DNA of 5,936 nt, from assembly GCA_002361095.1 (NCBI GenBank), contig DERU01000158.1:1-5936 (forward strand), given 5' to 3'. A model generated the notes under the pieces. That model ran no database searches. It saw only the letters and a list, made by a program, of their open reading frames with translations, and was not told the DNA's origin. The first letter of the stretch is position 1. Each line of letters opens with the position of its first letter. Position numbers and translations under genes: made by a program. This stretch comes from Lachnospiraceae bacterium UBA3332. GTDB lineage: Bacteria; Bacillota; Clostridia; Lachnospirales; Lachnospiraceae. This document shows, in pieces, positions 5,845 to 5,936 of this stretch.

Positions 5845-5875
5845 TTCATGGGGAAGCCCAGCCCTTCCCCATGAA
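5845..5875 (+). terminator. Strong hairpin after the permease gene, possible terminator
   Basis: A perfect 12-bp stem (left arm 5845-5856, right arm 5864-5875, containing CATGGGGAAG / CTTCCCCATG) surrounds a 7-base loop, 13 bp after the permease stop. In the plus direction no T-run follows (AAGGAACC). In the minus direction the stem is followed after about 5 bases by TTTATCTTTT, so it could instead serve a leftward transcript entering from beyond the right edge. Position argues for a transcript end; the missing T-tract lowers confidence. Confidence 0.5.
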
Positions 5876-5890
5876 AAGGAACCTTGGCTC

Positions 5891-5927
5891 CCGCTGTTTG
5901 TAACGGTTCAGCCCCCAATGGCAGCGG
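5891..5927. other. Inverted repeat near the right edge, no gene seen
   Basis: CCGCTG (5891-5896) and CAGCGG (5922-5927) are complementary across a 25-base loop. The window ends 9 bases later, so its role and any downstream gene cannot be judged. No start codon with a ribosome binding site is visible here. Confidence 0.2.
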
Positions 5928-5936
5928 CTTAAGGCG

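Noticed and set aside
1..5936. CRISPR arrays, tRNA or rRNA genes, insertion sequences, toxin–antitoxin or defence genes
   Set aside because: I looked for regularly spaced repeats, transposase motifs, terminal repeats and cloverleaf-like segments and saw none.

Overview
This 5.9-kb window most likely comes from the chromosome of a Gram-positive, anaerobic Clostridia-type bacterium, probably Lachnospiraceae. This is inferred from the clostridial style of the long single-chain PurL, strong AGGAGG-type ribosome binding sites, a VanZ-family protein, a moderately GC-rich base composition, and a Firmicutes-style ABC-2 exporter cassette. I cannot name the species.

Layout. On the minus strand, positions 1-1073 hold the N-terminal 357 codons of purL (FGAM synthase, purine biosynthesis); the rest lies beyond the left edge. 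Upstream of it on the same strand, 75 bp away, is a TetR-family regulator (1149-1730). A 247-bp divergent intergenic region (1731-1977) contains a perfect 9-bp inverted repeat with a 5-bp spacer (likely TetR operator) and a strong sigma-A-type promoter reading rightward. On the plus strand follow a VanZ-like membrane protein (1978-2538), a 165-bp gap with a hairpin, then a tight three-gene unit. That unit is a secreted, membrane-anchored protein with three tandem NEW3/Ig-like modules (2704-3900), an ABC ATPase (3905-4906) and an ABC-2-type permease (4869-5831). The last ~105 bp contain a strong hairpin and no gene I can support.

How the genes may work together. The ATPase and permease overlap by 38 bp and the anchored protein ends 4 bp before the ATPase, so these three are very probably co-translated and form one membrane machine. 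It would be an ABC-2 exporter or membrane-remodelling complex with a dedicated extracellular Ig-like partner, loosely like NosD/NosF/NosY in architecture only. The divergent TetR probably controls vanZ and perhaps the downstream genes, as many TetR regulators control adjacent exporters. A second 23-bp dyad between tetR and purL has the same outer arms (AAACG...CGTTT) as the candidate operator. PurL looks like an ordinary housekeeping neighbour.

I did not find a clear new defence system, CRISPR array, mobile element or RNA gene. The best candidate for something under-described is the TetR / VanZ / triple-NEW3 anchored protein / ABC cassette.
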